Assembly: GCA_031271065.1 (NCBI GenBank)
Contig: JAISWP010000146.1
Coordinates: 1 to 6,743 of the forward strand
Direction: 5' to 3'
DNA from: Synergistaceae bacterium
Lineage (GTDB): Bacteria > Synergistota > Synergistia > Synergistales > Synergistaceae
Length of the DNA stretch: 6,743 nt
The notes under the pieces were generated by a model. The model had not been told where the DNA came from and did no database searches. It saw nothing but the letters and a program-made list of their open reading frames with translations. Made by a program: the position numbers and the translations under genes. This document shows, in pieces, positions 6,697 to 6,743 of the stretch (position 1 is the stretch's first letter; each line of letters begins with the position of its first letter).

Positions 6697-6730
6697 AACA
6701 AGGCCGCAAAAGTCCTGTGGTCTTGTTTTT
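6697..6730 (+). terminator. strong intrinsic terminator
   Basis: Bases 6699-6708 pair with 6716-6725 as a 10-bp stem with two G-T pairs around a 7-base AAAGTCC loop. Two further A-T pairs extend it outwards (6697-6698 with 6726-6727). TTTTT (6726-6730) follows on the plus strand, and no T-run follows on the other strand. It may end the cysteine hydrolase-mnmE transcript about 200 bases after mnmE, or end a small RNA lying in the low-GC tail. Confidence 0.7.
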
Positions 6731-6743
6731 GCCTTGGCTTTAT

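Larger units (their letters stand above)
6496..6743. other. gene-free tail with an abrupt drop in G+C
   Basis: The 248 bases after mnmE contain no supportable gene. Bases 6496-6580 are about 71% G+C by hand count and include a 6-bp GC hairpin (6542-6547 with 6558-6563) without a T-run. Bases 6581-6743 are about 40% G+C and hold two hairpins with T-runs, listed separately. On the minus strand a frame runs in from the right edge for 34 codons to a TGA at 6639-6637, but it has no recognisable family. The low-GC part could be the edge of a repeat, an IS, a small RNA gene or plain intergenic DNA. Confidence 0.5.

Noticed and set aside
1..6743. CRISPR array, tRNA, rRNA, toxin-antitoxin pair or defence system
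   Set aside because: No regularly spaced repeats, tRNA cloverleaf or recognisable defence or toxin genes were seen on either strand.

Overview
The window is about 6.7 kb of GC-rich bacterial chromosome (mostly around 60% G+C). It carries ordinary translation and cell-wall housekeeping genes plus two less familiar proteins. The layout is compact, with Shine-Dalgarno starts and heavy use of GC-ending codons alongside frequent ATA. The hisS-aspS pair is adjacent, and AspRS carries a W-K N-terminal extension. Together these look to me most like Synergistota or a related deep Gram-negative or Firmicute-like lineage. That placement is inference from memory of protein style and was not checked by a search.

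Left part (1-3031, minus strand): a hisS-aspS operon. HisRS is complete. AspRS starts 9 bases after the hisS stop and runs off the left edge, probably lacking only its last 5-20 residues. A divergent intergenic region (3032-3189) with a very AT-rich core separates hisS from a plus-strand gene for a small secreted L,D-transpeptidase of the YkuD family (3190-3774). Its 3' end faces a convergent 75-residue charged protein on the minus strand (3814-4041), which has a good promoter of its own. That protein begins MSRAFVKE, like some Gre-factor-related proteins, but is too short to contain a Gre C-terminal domain.

Right part (4042-6495, plus strand): a leader of about 240 bases with a TATAAT box and a small hairpin precedes a two-gene operon. 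The first gene encodes a nicotinamidase/isochorismatase-type cysteine hydrolase with all family active-site and metal residues and a larger than usual insertion. Six bases later comes mnmE, the GTPase of the tRNA U34 wobble-modification complex. MnmE is complete (456 aa, C-terminal CVGK) and has a switch II loop five residues longer than in E. coli.

Tail (6496-6743): no convincing gene. It changes abruptly from about 71% to about 40% G+C near 6580. It contains two hairpins followed by T-runs, the second a strong intrinsic terminator, and may be the edge of a repeat, an IS or a small RNA.

Three of the six genes (aspS, hisS, mnmE) serve translation: two charge tRNA and one modifies the wobble base. 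I see no CRISPR array, tRNA, rRNA, complete mobile element or defence system. Most of the window is ordinary; the points worth a second look are the small Gre-like protein, the cysteine hydrolase placed with mnmE, the MnmE loop insertion and the low-GC tail.
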